This document shows positions 21,418-32,351 of a stretch of DNA of 64,000 nucleotides, in pieces; the first letter of the stretch is position 1, and each line of letters opens with the position of its first letter. This DNA is from Bufo bufo. Its lineage: Eukaryota; Chordata; Amphibia; Anura; Bufonidae. Location of the stretch: contig NC_053391.1 in assembly GCF_905171765.1 (NCBI RefSeq), positions 656,551,750 through 656,615,749 on the forward strand. Reading direction: 5' to 3'. Under the pieces are notes generated by a model. The model ran no database searches. It saw only the letters and a list, made by a program, of their open reading frames with translations, and was not told where the DNA came from. A program made the position numbers and the translations under genes.

Positions 21418-21738
21418 TTACTTGCATGCCTTTACACTACAAGGCCTACAGATTTAACAGACATCCCACTAAAAATGACTTTACTATGTTTATTGCGAAG
21501 CGACAGGCGCAGTAGAGTGCGCGTCGGCTACCGAGGGGGTAATCCGCCATCTTTGCCAGTGATGGCGTATCTTCTTCTTGTACTGCAAGAGCGGGAAAAC
21601 AGGGAGATGCCCAGCCCAAGAGCGGGAAACGACAGTCCTGCCCACAGGGAACAGCCCAGTGCAAGTGAAGGAAGTGAAGACTCCACCCCTAAGGCTCCTC
21701 CTCCTTCACCAGTTGGTATTTCAGCAAGAGAGAGCAAC

Positions 21739-22792
21739 ATGGCGCGACCTAAGCCAAACTGGAATGAGATGGTTTACGGAGACGATGAGCCTGAACTGCG
21801 GGCAGCACTGCAAGACATTAGCTTGTCCCAAATACTGCGGAGACCGAGAAGGGATCTGGGGAATTTGCCACGCCGGCTGGTGCAGTGGAGGTGGCCGCAG
21901 TATCCACTCCGTCACCCAGCAAGAGCGGCACCTTCATTGGTTTGAACCTGATGGTCTCGAAAGAAGTGACGGCCCACGCCGCAACCATGTGGGAATACAA
22001 ACGGGCCATTGAAGACTGGGCGGTCCGCGTCTTGGATCGACCACAGCCAGGAGACCCGAAGCTGGAGCGGTGCAGAGGAACCGTCATCTGGTTTTCGGTA
22101 GAGAGAGGAAGTGGCTTCCTATCGGACGACAAGACCGGTGAGGAACTGTTTGTGGGTCGTTGTTCCGTCAAGCACCCCTATCTACCTCAGGCCAGACACA
22201 GCCTCTATGTGGGGGATCATGTAGAGTATACCCCTATGGAATCCCTCAAGGGGCCCTTCACCACCGGTGTGACCCTCTTACCTAAACCCCTGGTCCCAGC
22301 GTCAGCACCGGAGTGCTGGCAGGAATATCCAGTGGGTCGCGTGCGCTGCTTACAAGAGACTGCGGAGGGAGTCCTTCATTTCCAGGAGAAGCCGCAGCCC
22401 AAGCTGGAGCTCCTTATGCCGGGTCTGCCCCTGCCACCAACTGGGATGTGTGTCTACCACCATGTTTACCTACAGCCCGACGGTGGTGAACTATCAGCTT
22501 CCCTGGAAGTTGGAGTCGGCGATGGAGAGGGCTTTCTGAGATTCATCAACACCACTGGAGGATACAGCCAGAGGTTCTCAATCCATTTTCCCAGGCAAGA
22601 GGTTCCAGTCCTGTGAGGCAGAAATTTGCTGCTGCGATGGCCAGTGTGATCACCAGGTCATTACCAAGATCGTCCACCAGAGGTCGGCAAAGCACCACTG
22701 TAGCAGCAAGTCTGGCATACAAGAGGCAGGAGCGCCCTCTTATGTCATTCAGCAGCTCTAGCAGTGAGGAGGATCTTGGGTACCTCCTCTAA
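21739..22792 (+). pseudogene. Cold-shock-domain protein gene in an LTR element (two frameshifts)
   Basis: I do not recognise the whole protein. A likely start ATG (21739) opens MARPKPNWNEMVYGDDEPEL. A frameshift near 21850 leads into a frame open to 22616. There, about 70 residues match a cold-shock domain, the nucleic-acid-binding OB fold of Y-box and CSD proteins: CRGTVIWFSVERGSGFL (beta 1 plus an RNP1-like block), EELFVG (RNP2-like) and a closing KGPFTTGVTLL. A second frameshift near 22580-22610 leads to an Arg/Ser-rich tail and an acidic SSSSSEEDLGYLL end with TAA at 22790-22792. Layout: short acidic N-terminus, CSD, a ~100-residue unknown domain, basic tail. It lies directly after an LTR and possible primer site, where gag normally sits, so a nucleic-acid-binding role in place of or within gag is an inference. 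A captured host CSD gene is the alternative. The breaks make this copy inactive. Confidence 0.6.
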
Positions 22793-23480
22793 GGAGCCAC
22801 TGTGCTGCATCCTTCATCAACATGCTGAAGAAAACAATGAACTAATGGGAGCCACTTCATGGACTGGACTTGTTGCCCCGTTTTGCCCTCACCTAGATGG
22901 CCATGCTTGTTAGCACTCCCCCCAGTTACAGGAAAATGCTTCCCAGTTGCGCACGTCTGCGCAACATTCCTTTTCCCCCCTTCTCAGGTAAAGTGGGAGC
23001 CCCCTTTGAAAATAAAAAGGGTTCTCATTATTATTGCTGCTATCTTATACCCCATGTGGATTAAAAATGACATTTCTGCCTCATGTGGATTGCAAAGGAC
23101 TTTTGCACTACAGGTTCTAGTTTGGTGCACTTGATCCGCCAGCACTGAAGAAAAAGACTCAAATGTGAATTTAATGGCACTATGCTATTGCATTATATAA
23201 TTGCATTATTTTTACACTAACGTTTTTACAGGTTCAGTAACGTTTAAGTATTTTGTCCATTGTCTGTCCTCTTTTACAGGTACCGCAATGTGACCAAGTA
23301 TGCACTTTTAAATGCACTCTGTATTTTATGCTGTTAGGCAGATAGTTAGCGATCTTACTTCAATGGACTGCCTCCGAGAACGTTAATACTAATGGTTCTT
23401 ATTTTACCTTGTGGATCCCCCACATTTTTACCTTGTGTTAGCTCAGAAAGCCTAGGAATTGTATTGTATTATTGCTACAC
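22793..23480 (+). other. Probable non-coding internal part of the LTR element
   Basis: No protein domain is visible. A pyrimidine-rich run (CCTTTTCCCCCCTTCTC) near 22970 precedes a CAG-like acceptor, and TTTTTACAGGTTC near 23222 and TCTTTTACAGGTACC near 23270 also look like splice acceptors, but I see no exon behind them. Where the element ends is unknown. Confidence 0.35.
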
Positions 23481-23950
23481 AAGGGCGATCAAGTGGTAAG
23501 TCACAAGCAGATCAAACACCGTCAAGGGTAACCCCGCTGCTACGTGGCAATGAGCATACAGATACAATTTCTTTCAGCAGTCTTGGAGGTAACAGACGGC
23601 AAATAAACACTCTCTTTAAGAGGCAACTAGCTTGTCCTCTTTTGTCATGCGTTGCACCCAACTTGCCTGGGCATAAGCACTCTCTCTGGAGTCTCTTGTA
23701 GCTGAAGAGCTGCTGTTGCTGTAAGGCCACATCACTTCCTCCTCGTGGCATGGTTATCCATAATGTGCACAGGCGCAGGTCATGGTATTCCCTTATTGCA
23801 GCACACTGAACACATTTTGCTCTATGCTTAAATGCCACAGAGTCTCTTTTCTCTTGACACACAAGATGCACACAGTTCACACTCCTGTCACCAGCTAGCT
23901 TTGTAAAAAAAAAATAGTCTCTCTGGTCTACTCTCACAGACCGGGCTTCT
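23481..23950. other. No gene recognised; left flank of hAT insertion
   Basis: Mixed sequence without a recognisable domain or repeat end. It continues after the hAT element at 26240, as shown by the 8-bp duplication, so it is older than that insertion. Confidence 0.4.
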
Positions 23951-23958
23951 CTAACGTG

Positions 23959-26231
23959 CATAGGCGTGCGCACGGGGTGTGCCGGGTGTGCCTGGGCACA
24001 CCCTAATCGGACCTCTGTGCTCCTGCACCGCCGCCTGCCGCAGCTGCCTCTTAAACCCCGGCTGCCCCGCACACTCGCACAGCTTCAATGACATCTGCTC
24101 GACTGCTCCTGGGGAGTCCTGTGCTCCGTGTCCCGGCAGCCGGCTGCATAACGTCACTCACTCCGACGTCACGCGCCTGCTCCACCTGCTTCATTAATAA
24201 AGTGGGAGGAGCAGGCGCATGCGGCGTGAGTGACGTCACGTTACGCTGCCGCCGGCCTAGTTTGAATGTTTGAGAGCCCGCGTGAATACTAGCTGGAGGG
24301 AGTCCCACTGTCCCAGTAAGTTAGTAATAGTAGTACAACTACAAGTTTATAACACTTTACCAAAGGAACGCAGCGGGGTCTATAGTTGCCGGCCTGAGGC
24401 CTCCACCGCCCCTGTTGGGGGTCCCTGTCAGGGACACTGTTATGGGGGGGGGGGGGGGGGAATCTGTGGACACATATATAGCACAAGATGCTGCTATATA
24501 TGTGTCATCCACAGATTTCCCCCGGCCCCCCATAACAGTACCATCCACAGATATCCCCTTAATACACTGTTAAGGGGATATCTGTGGTCTGTGGATGACA
24601 CTGTTATGGGGGCATCTATGGAATATGACACGGTTATGGGGGATCTGTGGATGACACTGTTAATGGGGCATCTGTGTGGAATATGACACTGTTATGGGGG
24701 ATCTGTGGATGACACTGTTATGGGGGATCTGTGGCTGATACTGTTATGGGGGGAATCTGTGGATGACGCACTGTTAATAACAGTGCGTCATCCACAGGTG
24801 CCCCCATAACAGTGCCATCCACAGATATCCCTTTAATAGACTGTTAAGGGGATATCTGTGGTCTGTGTATGACACTGTTATGGGGGGGATCTGTGGATGA
24901 CACACTGTTAATAACAGTGCATCATCCACAGATGCCCCCATAACCCTGTGTCATTCACTGATGCCCATAACAGTGTATCATCCACAGATGCCCCCATAAC
25001 CCTGTGTCATCCACTGATGCCCATAACAGTGTATCATCCACAGATGCCCCCATAACAGTGTCATCCACAGATGCCCCCATAACCGTGTGTCATCCACTGA
25101 TGCCCCCATAACAGTGAAGTGTCATCCTCAGATGCCCCCATAACAGTGTCATCCTCAGATGCCCCCATAACAGTGTCATCCACAGATGCCCCCATAACAG
25201 TGTCATCCACAGATGCCCCCATAACAGTGTCATCCACAGATGCCCCCATAACAGTGTCATCCACAGATCCCCCATAACAGTGTCATCCACAGATCCCCCA
25301 TAACAGTGTGTCATCCACAGATCCCCCATAACAGTGTGTCATCCACAGATCCCCCATAACAGTGTGTCATTCACAGATCCCCCATAACAGTGTGTCATTC
25401 ACAGATCCCCCATAACAGTGTGTCATTCACAGATCCCCCATAACAGTGTGTCATCCACAGATCCCCCATAACAGTGTATCATCCACAGGTCCCCCATAAC
25501 AGTGTGTCATCCACAGATCCCCCATAACAGTGTGTCATCCACAGATCCCCCATAACAGTGTGTCATTCACAGATCCCCCATAACAGTGTGTCATTCACAG
25601 ATCCCCCATAACAGTGTGTCATTCACAGGTCCCCCATAACAGTGTGTCATTCACAGATCCCCCATAACAGTGCACCTGCGCACTGAGGAGAGACTGAAAG
25701 CAGGGGAAGATCCGCGGAAGCAAGCAGAGGATGGCACAGTAGACTTCTTTTGTAAGTAAATTATTTTATTATAGTGCTGAAACTGCTTTAAACTCTAAAG
25801 AAAAGTTTTGGAGAGTGTTTCTCTCTTTCTCAGGTCTGAAGCAATACCGAGGAAGAAAGGAAAACTCTTGAAAGCTTGTCTTTTAAGTATTAGGATAGTA
25901 CAATAAAAAGGTATCCCTGCATACCGCAATACTCTCCTATTTTGTAATTTTATTTATATATACTTATTTCGGGTTTTTTCAGTAGCATGATTAAGTGGTG
26001 AAAATTATTAGTGCCCGCCCACCTAATTTTTGACTGTGGTATCTTATGTGCCCCCCCTATATATTGTTCCTAGAGTCGCCACTGCGCAGAGGCGGAGTCA
26101 AGGCAACGCTAGGGTGAGGCCCGGCCTGGTGTGTATGTATATAATATATATATACATACACACGTGCGCGCGGCGTGTGTGTTTGTACTTTAGGGTGCAC
26201 ACCCTAATGCAATAGGCTGCGCACGCCTATG
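23959..26231. mobile_element. Non-autonomous hAT element with minisatellite
   Basis: Inverted ends CATAGGCGTGCGCAC and GTGCGCGCG..GCGCACGCCTATG are flanked by a perfect 8-bp duplication CTAACGTG (23951-23958 and 26232-26239), diagnostic of hAT. The 2.27-kb interior has a GC-rich left part, a long minisatellite and an AT-rich right part. No transposase remains. Confidence 0.9.
24440..25675. repeat. 26-28-bp minisatellite in both orientations
   Basis: Forward units such as CTGTGGATGACACTGTTATG fill 24560-24780; inverted units such as CCCCCATAACAGTGTCATCC fill 24785-25675. Units are 26 to 28 bp and differ by GATG or GAT and by GTGT or GT. The two orientations form a long imperfect hairpin. The same unit occurs at 44025-44660. 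Repeat-peptide frames here are not genes. Confidence 0.95.
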
Positions 26232-26239
26232 CTAACGTG

Positions 26240-27319
26240 CCCCCACTATTGTTTGATTGAGTTGGTAGTGATGATGCAGGGAAAGCCAGATGCACTGAAT
26301 GGAGCAGACACGCCCACAGTGCACCAAAAACCTTATTTGCATAAAAATAAAAAGATGCATTTCTCAGGATTAGAGAAACAGATTTGCACATGAATGGTAC
26401 GGCTATGGTTCAGGGCACTTACCCTACATTTACACTTACTTTGAAACTGATTTTGGAGGTGACAGACTCCCTTTAATGGTTATTTGAGGTTAGACTCCAT
26501 CCTATCCTGTAATTACCACTATATATTTCCAACGTGATACATGTTACTCTATTTTTTAGCTTTACAAGGAATAAAAGGACTATGAAAGGGAAAAAGATCA
26601 TATTTTACACAAGAAACCGCTTCCAGGTAATGAAATAAAACACTTAGTTACTCTGCACATAAACATCAAGTCGTATCAAGGTAACATGGTGAGTGGAGCA
26701 GAATAAGTCATCCCTCTCCTGCCAAGTACTTCATTAGGTTCCCATTCATTTAGTCTCCGGTAGAACTATCATGATCAGACGATGCTGAGATATGAGGTGT
26801 TGTTTGGTACAAGAAGAGTTAAATAAAAAAATTATGGATCTAAAAATGTTAAATTTTGAGGTTTTTAATAGAAGTGGAAAATGTCTCAATAATAAAAGGA
26901 TCAACATCCAGTGAATGGGATTCATATGCCTAACAATTTCCAAATAGAGATGAGCGACCTTCTTGAAATTCATTTTGTGTCTTATTCATATATTTTTTTT
27001 TAAACTTGATTTCTGTTCGAATTTCTAACCAAATCAAAAGTCCTCCAGTTGCCCTGAAAATTGGTATATGTAGCTGGAGGTCTCCTAGGACTCATATTTT
27101 TCTGTCTTGTCGGTCTCTCTTTTTTTAATATATATTTTTTAAATGTTTTAGCTCTTTAACACAATGACAGTAATAGTAAATAATGTCAGCGACACTGACA
27201 TACATAGCTGTGGGTAAATGTATATTTGATGTGTTGACAAACTGCACTGTTGTATTTGTTATGCTTTTTAAAATTAGAAAACGTTCCAAAAATTGACACT
27301 TATTGAGGGCTGATGATGT
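26240..27319. other. No gene recognised; TTAA-MITE end near 26459
   Basis: GGTGACAGACTCCCTTTAA (26459-26477) resembles the right end of the TTAA family seen at 8480-8999; no left end was found. AGAGATGAGCGACCTTCTTG near 26945 resembles a short amphibian repeat. The rest is AT-rich without recognisable coding sequence. Confidence 0.4.
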
Positions 27320-27323
27320 TTAA

Positions 27324-27840
27324 AGAGGACCTTTCACCGATCCTGACATTGTGAACTAAGTATCATGACATATACAGCGGCGCCCAGGGATCTCACTGCA
27401 CTTACTATTATCCCTGGGCGCCGCTCCGTTCTCCCGTTATGTCCTCCGGTATGTTCATGGACTTGGTTATAGTAGGCGGAGACTTAGGGGACTTGGTTAT
27501 AGTAGGCGGAGTCTACCCTTGTTCTGCTGGGCTTCTCCTTCTCCTAGACTGTAGCGCTGGCCAATCGCAGCGCAGAGCTCACAGCCTGGGATTTTTTTTT
27601 TCTCCCAGGCTCTGAGCTCTGCGCTGCAATTGGCCAGCGCTACAGCCTAGGAGAAGGAGACGCCCAGCAGAACAAGGGCAGACTCCGCCTACTATAACCA
27701 AGTCCCCGAACATACCGGAGGACATAACGGGAGAACGGAGCGGCGCCCAGGGATAATAGTAAGTGCAGTGAGATCCCTGGGCGCCGCTGTATATGTCATG
27801 ATACTTAGTTCACAATGTCAGGATCGGTGAAAGGTCCTCT
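27324..27840. mobile_element. TTAA-flanked palindromic MITE
   Basis: TTAA (27320-27323 and 27841-27844) flanks a near-perfect 517-bp palindrome from AGAGGACCTTTCACCGATCC to GGATCGGTGAAAGGTCCTCT. The arms contain GGCGCCCAGGGAT and its mirror; the loop is a short T run near 27590. No coding capacity. Confidence 0.9.
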
Positions 27841-27844
27841 TTAA

Positions 27845-29700
27845 ACAGTGGCTAGTTCTCAACAAGCATTTCAAAATTTAGGCCTTAACTACTTTCACCT
27901 TAAGGACCAGGCCATTTTTTGCAAATCTGACCAGTGTCACTTTAAGTGGTGATAACTTTAAAACGCTTTGACTTGTCCAAGCCATTCTGAGAATGTTTTT
28001 TCGTCACATATTGTACTTCATGACAAAAAAAATACCAAATTTACCAAAAATTTGCAAAAATTTGCTAATTTTCAAGTTTCAATTTCTCTACTTCTATAAT
28101 ACATAGTAATACCTTCAAAAATAGTTATTACATTACATTCCCCATATGTCTACTTCATGTTTGGATCATTTTGGGAATGACATTTTATTTTTCGGGGACG
28201 TTACAAGGCTTAGAAGTTTAGAAGCAAATCTTGAAATTTTTCAGAAATTTTCAAATTTAAGGACCAGTTCAGGTCTGAAGTCACTTTGTGAGGCGTAGAT
28301 AATAGAAACAACCCAAATATGACCCCATTCTAGAAACTACACCCCTCAAGGTATTCAAAACTTATTTGACCCTTTAGGTGTTCCACAAGAGTTAAGGGCA
28401 AATGGAGATAACATTTCAGAATTTCGATTTTTTGACAAATTTTCCATTTTAATCCATTTTTTCCAGTAACAAAGCAAGGGTTAACAGCCAAACAAAACTC
28501 AATATTTATTGTCCTGATTCTGTAGTTTGCATAAAACACCCCATATGTGGCCGTAAACTACTGTACGGGCACACGGTAGGGCGTAGAGGGAAAGGTGCGC
28601 CGTGTGGTTTTTGGAAGGCAGATTTTGCTGGACTGGTTTATTTACACCATGTCCCATTTGAAGCCCCCCTGATGCACCCCTAGAGTAGAAACTCCATAAA
28701 AGTGACCCCATCTAGGAAACTACACCCCTCAAGGTATTCAAAACTGATTTGACAAACATTGTTAACCCTTTAGGTGTTCCACAAGAGTTATTGGCAAATG
28801 GAGATGAAATTTCAGAATTAAAATTTTTGGGAAAAATTTCCATTTTAATACATTTTTTCCAGTAACAAAGCAAGGGTTAACAGCCAAACAAAACTCAATA
28901 TTTTTTGCCCTGATTCTGTAGTTTGCAGTAACACCCCATATGTGGCCGTAAACTACTGTACGGGCACACAGTAGGGCATAGAGGGAAAGGTGCGCAGTGT
29001 GGTTTTTGGAAGGCAGATTTTGCTGGACTGATTTATTTACACCATGTCCCATTTGAAGCCCCCCTGATGCACCCCTAGAGTAGAAACTCCATAAAAGTGA
29101 CCCCATTTTGGAAACTACGGGATATTCTTACCCTAGGGTACATATGATTTTTGGTTGCTCTATATTAAATTTTTGTGAGGCAAGGTTACCAAAAATAGAA
29201 ATTCTGAAATTTGATCTCCATTTGCCATAAACTGTTGAGGAACACCTAAAGGGTTAATAAAGTTTGTAAAATCAGTTTTGAATACCTTGAGGGGTGTAGT
29301 TTTTTAGATGGGGTCACTTTTATGGAGTTTCTACTCTAGGGGTACATCAGGGGCTCTTCAAATGGGATAATGGTGACGGCCACCTCTCAGGACGGTGATT
29401 GGTGGTGTATTATCACACCACCGATCACCGTCCTATTCCGGGTTATCGGGTCACCAGAGACCCGAATAACCCGGAAACGCAGCAAACTGCAGGTCTGAAT
29501 TGACCTGCGGTTTGCTGCGATCGCCGACACGGGGGGTGTCACAGCTACATGCCCCCTGGGCATTGTACCAAGGTGCCTGCTCAATGATTTGAGCAGGCAC
29601 CTTGTTCCGATCACCGCCCGCAGCGCGATTCTTTGAAATCAGTGTGTACGCACCGTGATGCTGAGTGCTCACTGCTGGTTTGTTTTCTGGATCCACAGTC
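27845..29700. repeat. Interspersed repeat with internal ~395-bp tandem duplication
   Basis: A TTAAGGACCAGGCCATTTTT block begins the recognisable part near 27900. 28315-28710 and 28712-29106 are near-identical tandem copies (both hold CCCCATATGTGGCCGTAAAC and AACAAAGCAAGGGTTAACAG). 29215-29350 repeats part of this in inverted orientation. 29390-29530 holds a CACCACCGATCACCGTCC inverted pair. It resembles the style of the large TTAA elements, but I could not fix its ends. The minus-strand open frames in the two copies match only because of the duplication. Confidence 0.6.
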
Positions 29701-29734
29701 TGCAGTTGGCAACACGGGCACAGCGGTCCCATGG

Positions 29735-30530
29735 TCATGTGAATGAGGCCATAAGCTTTAAGTGTCCCTTTTTTACTGTTTGCATGGCCCTTTGTCTCTG
29801 CTATAACCATGTGTGAATATAACTTTATGTCCAAATCCATGTTCATTAACTTCTAAAAACATGCTAATATGCTAATTTGATTGAAAAGAGCCCAAGGGCC
29901 TGTATTTATCCTTTGTGGAGCTGGCAGTAGCTCCATTAACTGAACTGCGCATGCACCAGCAACCTGCGTGAGATTATAGCCGGCAGCATCAGTGGTGGAC
30001 CCCCCAGTCCTCCAGCAACTTCTTCACAACCCCCAACTTACGTCCAACCCCCACTCCTGTGGCTAGTCAAGACTGAGCTCTCAGACAAGGCCCGGTAGCC
30101 GCTTTGTCTGTTTCCTACAGTGTCTCTGTATATAATGTAATTTTCTAATAGTGTTGAGGTGACTCTGACAATAAAATCTTTTAGTCTAACTCCTGAGGGG
30201 GGCCCTTGTGGGTGTGGGCCTCAAAGCAGCCACTTCCCCTGCTTCCCCTATATCTACGCCCCAGAGCAGCATGATGACGTCACCGCCGTTAGGAGGAGGA
30301 AAGAAGAAGAGTTGGTAGGAGTGGGGCTCACTGCTGATGGGTGCGGCCGGGCTCCACAACAGACAAGTACTGCCCCTTGGGATCTTTTCAGCCTATTTAG
30401 CATATCAATTATAACATGTTTTCAGGGGGTTTGAATTTGGACATAAAGGTACATTTACACATGGCTATAGCAGAGCTATAGGGCCATACAAACAGTAAAC
30501 AAAAATCTACGATGGTGAAAGATTTCCCTT
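29735..30530. repeat. Inverted-repeat element
   Basis: The left arm (TTTACTGTTTGCATGGCCCT, AACCATGTGTGAATATAACT, TTTATGTCCAAAT) mirrors the right arm (ATTTGGACATAAAG, ACACATGGCTATAGCAG, GGGCCATACAAACAGTAAA). The arms are about 90 bp around a ~600-bp middle with no gene. Class and target duplication are unclear. Confidence 0.6.
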
Positions 30531-31317
30531 AGTAGGAATATTTTTCCTATAATACCCCATTTTACTTCATAAATTCTCCAATGTCTGCAAATCTGTGGGG
30601 ATTTTTTTTTTAAATGGATGATTTATTATTTACACCTCTGCTGTAGAGGGAAAACCTGTAAAACACAGAAGACACACGGAAATTAAGACTATTATTATCA
30701 GAAATATAACCCAAAGGGACGGTGAGTCTGGGTGGCTGATATATACCTGGAGATAGGAGGAGTCGGAGGACTATTCTCACATTTATCTGATTTGAAGCAT
30801 CCACGAGATGAACGTGAAGTCAGACTGCTGCATTATTCAGACCTTGAATACCAATAACTGCATAACATCCATCAGCCATTTTTATTTATGAATTTTCAGG
30901 TTTACGTTCAGCCAGAAACAGCTAAAAAGTTTTCTTTGTAGGCACAGATTAAAACAGATCAGTTTTTTTCTGTTGATGGAACTACTCTATCCATGCCCCC
31001 TGAATATATTATAATGCGAGTCATACTGAGGCCAAAAACCATGCCATACTGAAGTAATACTCCAACAGTACCATCTTGCAGTACCTAAATAATGCCACCA
31101 TACAGTACGTAAGTAATACCTTAATATAGTTGTCAAACATATAGGACTATTTGCTAGCACCCAAATAATACCACCATACAGTACTTAAGTAATACCTCAA
31201 TACAATAGTCAAACAGTCCCATCTTGCAGTACCTAAATAACAGCACTACTGTCACAGCGGGGAGTGGGGGAAACCCCCCACCGTGCGGTGTCAAAGGGTA
31301 AAAGAGATTTTGAGCGA
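30531..31317. other. No gene; degenerate short tandem units and an LTR-start-like fragment
   Basis: 31020-31245 has degenerate units of the type CCATACAGTACTTAAGTAAT and CATCTTGCAGTACCTAAATA. TGTCACAGCGGGGAGTGGGG at 31251 resembles the start of a TGTCAC-type LTR but is very short. 30531-31019 shows nothing recognisable. Confidence 0.4.
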
Positions 31318-31432
31318 CAACCTCCTTTCCTCAGTCAGAGTATTGAAGATAGGTCGTGGCTGGGTCTTCCAACATGACAATGACCCGATGCACACAGCCA
31401 GGATAACCAAGGAGTGGCTCCGTAAGAAGCAT
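31318..31432 (+). pseudogene. Tc1 transposase fragment, left piece
   Basis: The frame encodes [20 protein letters not shown] and WLRKKH, which is the block around the second catalytic Asp of Tc1 transposases. It stops at TAAGAAGCAT (31423-31432), the same 10 bp at which the right piece resumes (42905). This Tc1 differs from the one at 2345-3900. The upstream half of the gene is missing. Confidence 0.8.
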
Positions 31433-32351
31433 TAGTGTTGATCACGAATATTCGAATTGTGAATTTTTATCGCCAATATAGGTACTTCGAAAATTCACGA
31501 ATATTTAGAATATAGTGATATACAGGGTGGGCCATTTATATGGATACACCTTAAGAAAATGGGAATGGTTGGTGAAATTAACTTCCTGTTTGTGGCACAT
31601 TAGTATATGTGAGGGGGGAAACTTTTCAAGATGGGTGGTAACCATGGCGGTCATTTTGAAGTTGGCCATTTTGAATCCAACTTTTGTTTTTTCAATAGGA
31701 AGAGGGTCATGTGACACATCACACTTATTGGGAATTTCACACGAAAAACAATGGTGTGCTTGGTTTTAACGTAACTTTATTCTTTCATGAGTTATTTACA
31801 AGTTTCTCTTTGTTTACAGCCATTGACATGTCGCCGAGGTTAACACGTGAGGAGCGGATAGAAATTGTGTTGATGTCTGGTGAACGCAGTAACCGGGTCA
31901 TTGCAGCAGATTTCAATGCAAGACACCCTACGAGACCACCCATCTCCCATGCTACAGTTAGCAAACTGCTTGCTAAGTTTCGTGAAACTGGTTCAGTGTT
32001 GGATTTGCCAAAATGTGGACGCATGAAATCTGTCTCTAATGAAGAAACATCAGTGGCTGTCCTAGCTTCATTCAGCAAGAGCCCACAGCGTAGCACTCGC
32101 CGCATGTCACTGGAGAGTGGCATTAGTCGAACATCCCTTCGGTGGATATTAGCTACTCACAAATGGCACCCTTACAAACTCCAGCTACTGCAGCATCTCA
32201 ACGAGGATGACCCAGATCGGCGCACTGAATCTGCAGAATGGGCAAAACAAAAATTGGAACAGGACCCTCAGTTTACGCAGAAGATTTTGTTCAGTGATGA
32301 GGCAAACTTTTATGTGAATGGTGAAGTTAACAAACAAAACCACCACTATTA

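Noticed and set aside
22793..23300. Host exons suggested by pyrimidine-rich tracts followed by CAG
   Set aside because: No open frame with a recognisable domain or matching donor site follows the three acceptor-like sites.
25061..25329. Minus-strand repeat proteins (DDTVMGAS and GHLWMTLLW type)
   Set aside because: They are direct translations of the 26-28-bp minisatellite in two frames; unit length multiples keep them open by chance.
28499..29106. Two similar minus-strand peptides (MGSLLWSFYSRGASGGLQ)
   Set aside because: They arise from a ~395-bp tandem duplication of non-coding repeat DNA; no domain and no support in a third copy.
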